Shown here in pieces: positions 33,545 to 33,619 of a stretch of 33,619 bases of DNA. Made by a program: the position numbers and the translations under genes. Source of the DNA: Legionellales bacterium RIFCSPHIGHO2_12_FULL_37_14 (GTDB taxonomy: Bacteria > Pseudomonadota > Gammaproteobacteria > Legionellales > Legionellaceae); contig MHBC01000042.1 in NCBI GenBank assembly GCA_001804735.1, positions 10,095 through 43,713 of the forward strand. Reading direction: 5' to 3'. The number at the start of each line of letters is the position of its first letter. Position 1 is the first letter of the stretch. The notes under the pieces were generated by a model, which did not search any database, had not been told where the DNA came from, and saw nothing but the letters and a program-made list of their open reading frames with translations.

Positions 33545-33601
33545 AGGGTCTGTTGACATTTCGTCTCCTCACCTACGTCCTGCGGCTTGTCAGCGGGATC
33601 C
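33545..33601. repeat. GC-rich block after uvrA, possible dispersed repeat
   Basis: A GC-rich stretch (for example CCTACGTCCTGCGGCTTGTC) follows uvrA in AT-rich DNA. On the minus strand it opens with GGATCCCGCTGACAAGCCGC, a sequence type I associate with short interspersed repeats in intracellular bacteria. No second copy is in this window, and it shows no strong terminator hairpin. Confidence 0.35.
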
Positions 33602-33619
33602 ATCAATGTAGAAAGATTA

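Noticed and set aside
1-33619. A CRISPR array or prophage
   Set aside because: No regularly spaced short repeats and no integrase, capsid, or tail genes were seen.

Overview
The window looks like chromosome from an AT-rich gammaproteobacterium, most likely a host-associated member of the Legionellales (Legionella/Coxiella/Berkiella-like). This rests on the yibN-secB-gpsA block, divergent rluC/rne, a pilMN(OP)Q-aroK block, a pyrophosphate-type phosphofructokinase, a glutamate-cysteine ligase of the Acidithiobacillus/Legionella type, and a cluster of very large eukaryote-like proteins (two protein kinases and one ankyrin/glycosyltransferase-like protein) resembling secreted effectors. The taxonomic call is inference; no rRNA or other marker settles it.

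Left part (1-11.5 kb): a frameshifted hypothetical gene at the left edge, an inverted repeat, then map on the plus strand. From 11.45 kb back to 1.62 kb a nearly gapless minus-strand run of ten genes encodes a reduced type IV pilus alignment/secretin set (pilM, pilN, a pilO-pilP fusion, pilQ), shikimate kinase (aroK), a membrane-anchored AAA ATPase in the position where damX often lies, a lysine-dehydrogenase-like enzyme, an ALDH7-type aminoadipate-semialdehyde dehydrogenase, and the two glutathione biosynthesis enzymes gshA and gshB. Spacing is 1-24 nt almost throughout, so one long operon is plausible. The pilus components look pared down: PilM is short, PilO and PilP are one protein, and PilQ lacks the N-terminal AMIN region.

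Middle part (11.5-21.9 kb): plus-strand yibN-secB-gpsA; a minus-strand tRNA cluster (Leu-TAA, Cys-GCA, Gly-GCC); a DUF1810 protein with two membrane segments; a minus-strand group rluC-HAD-pgsA; then a tight plus-strand group rne (RNase E/G), pfp (PPi-phosphofructokinase) and dacB (PBP4-type carboxypeptidase). The RNase E ribosome-binding site sits in a possible hairpin after a 460-nt upstream region.

Right part (21.9-33.6 kb): two tandem paralogous kinase-domain proteins (1115 and 913 aa) whose upstream non-coding DNA is almost identical (3 differences in 117 bases, exact offset 2863), then an 868-aa protein with an N-terminal cysteine cluster, ankyrin-like repeats and a GT-B-like half. These three are the accessory and most unusual part of the window. 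Divergent from them is uvrA, full frame but missing roughly 90 residues in the region of the insertion domain. Short GC-rich blocks at about 28.27-28.31 kb (forming the last codons of the ankyrin/GT gene) and 33.55-33.60 kb look like dispersed repeat elements.
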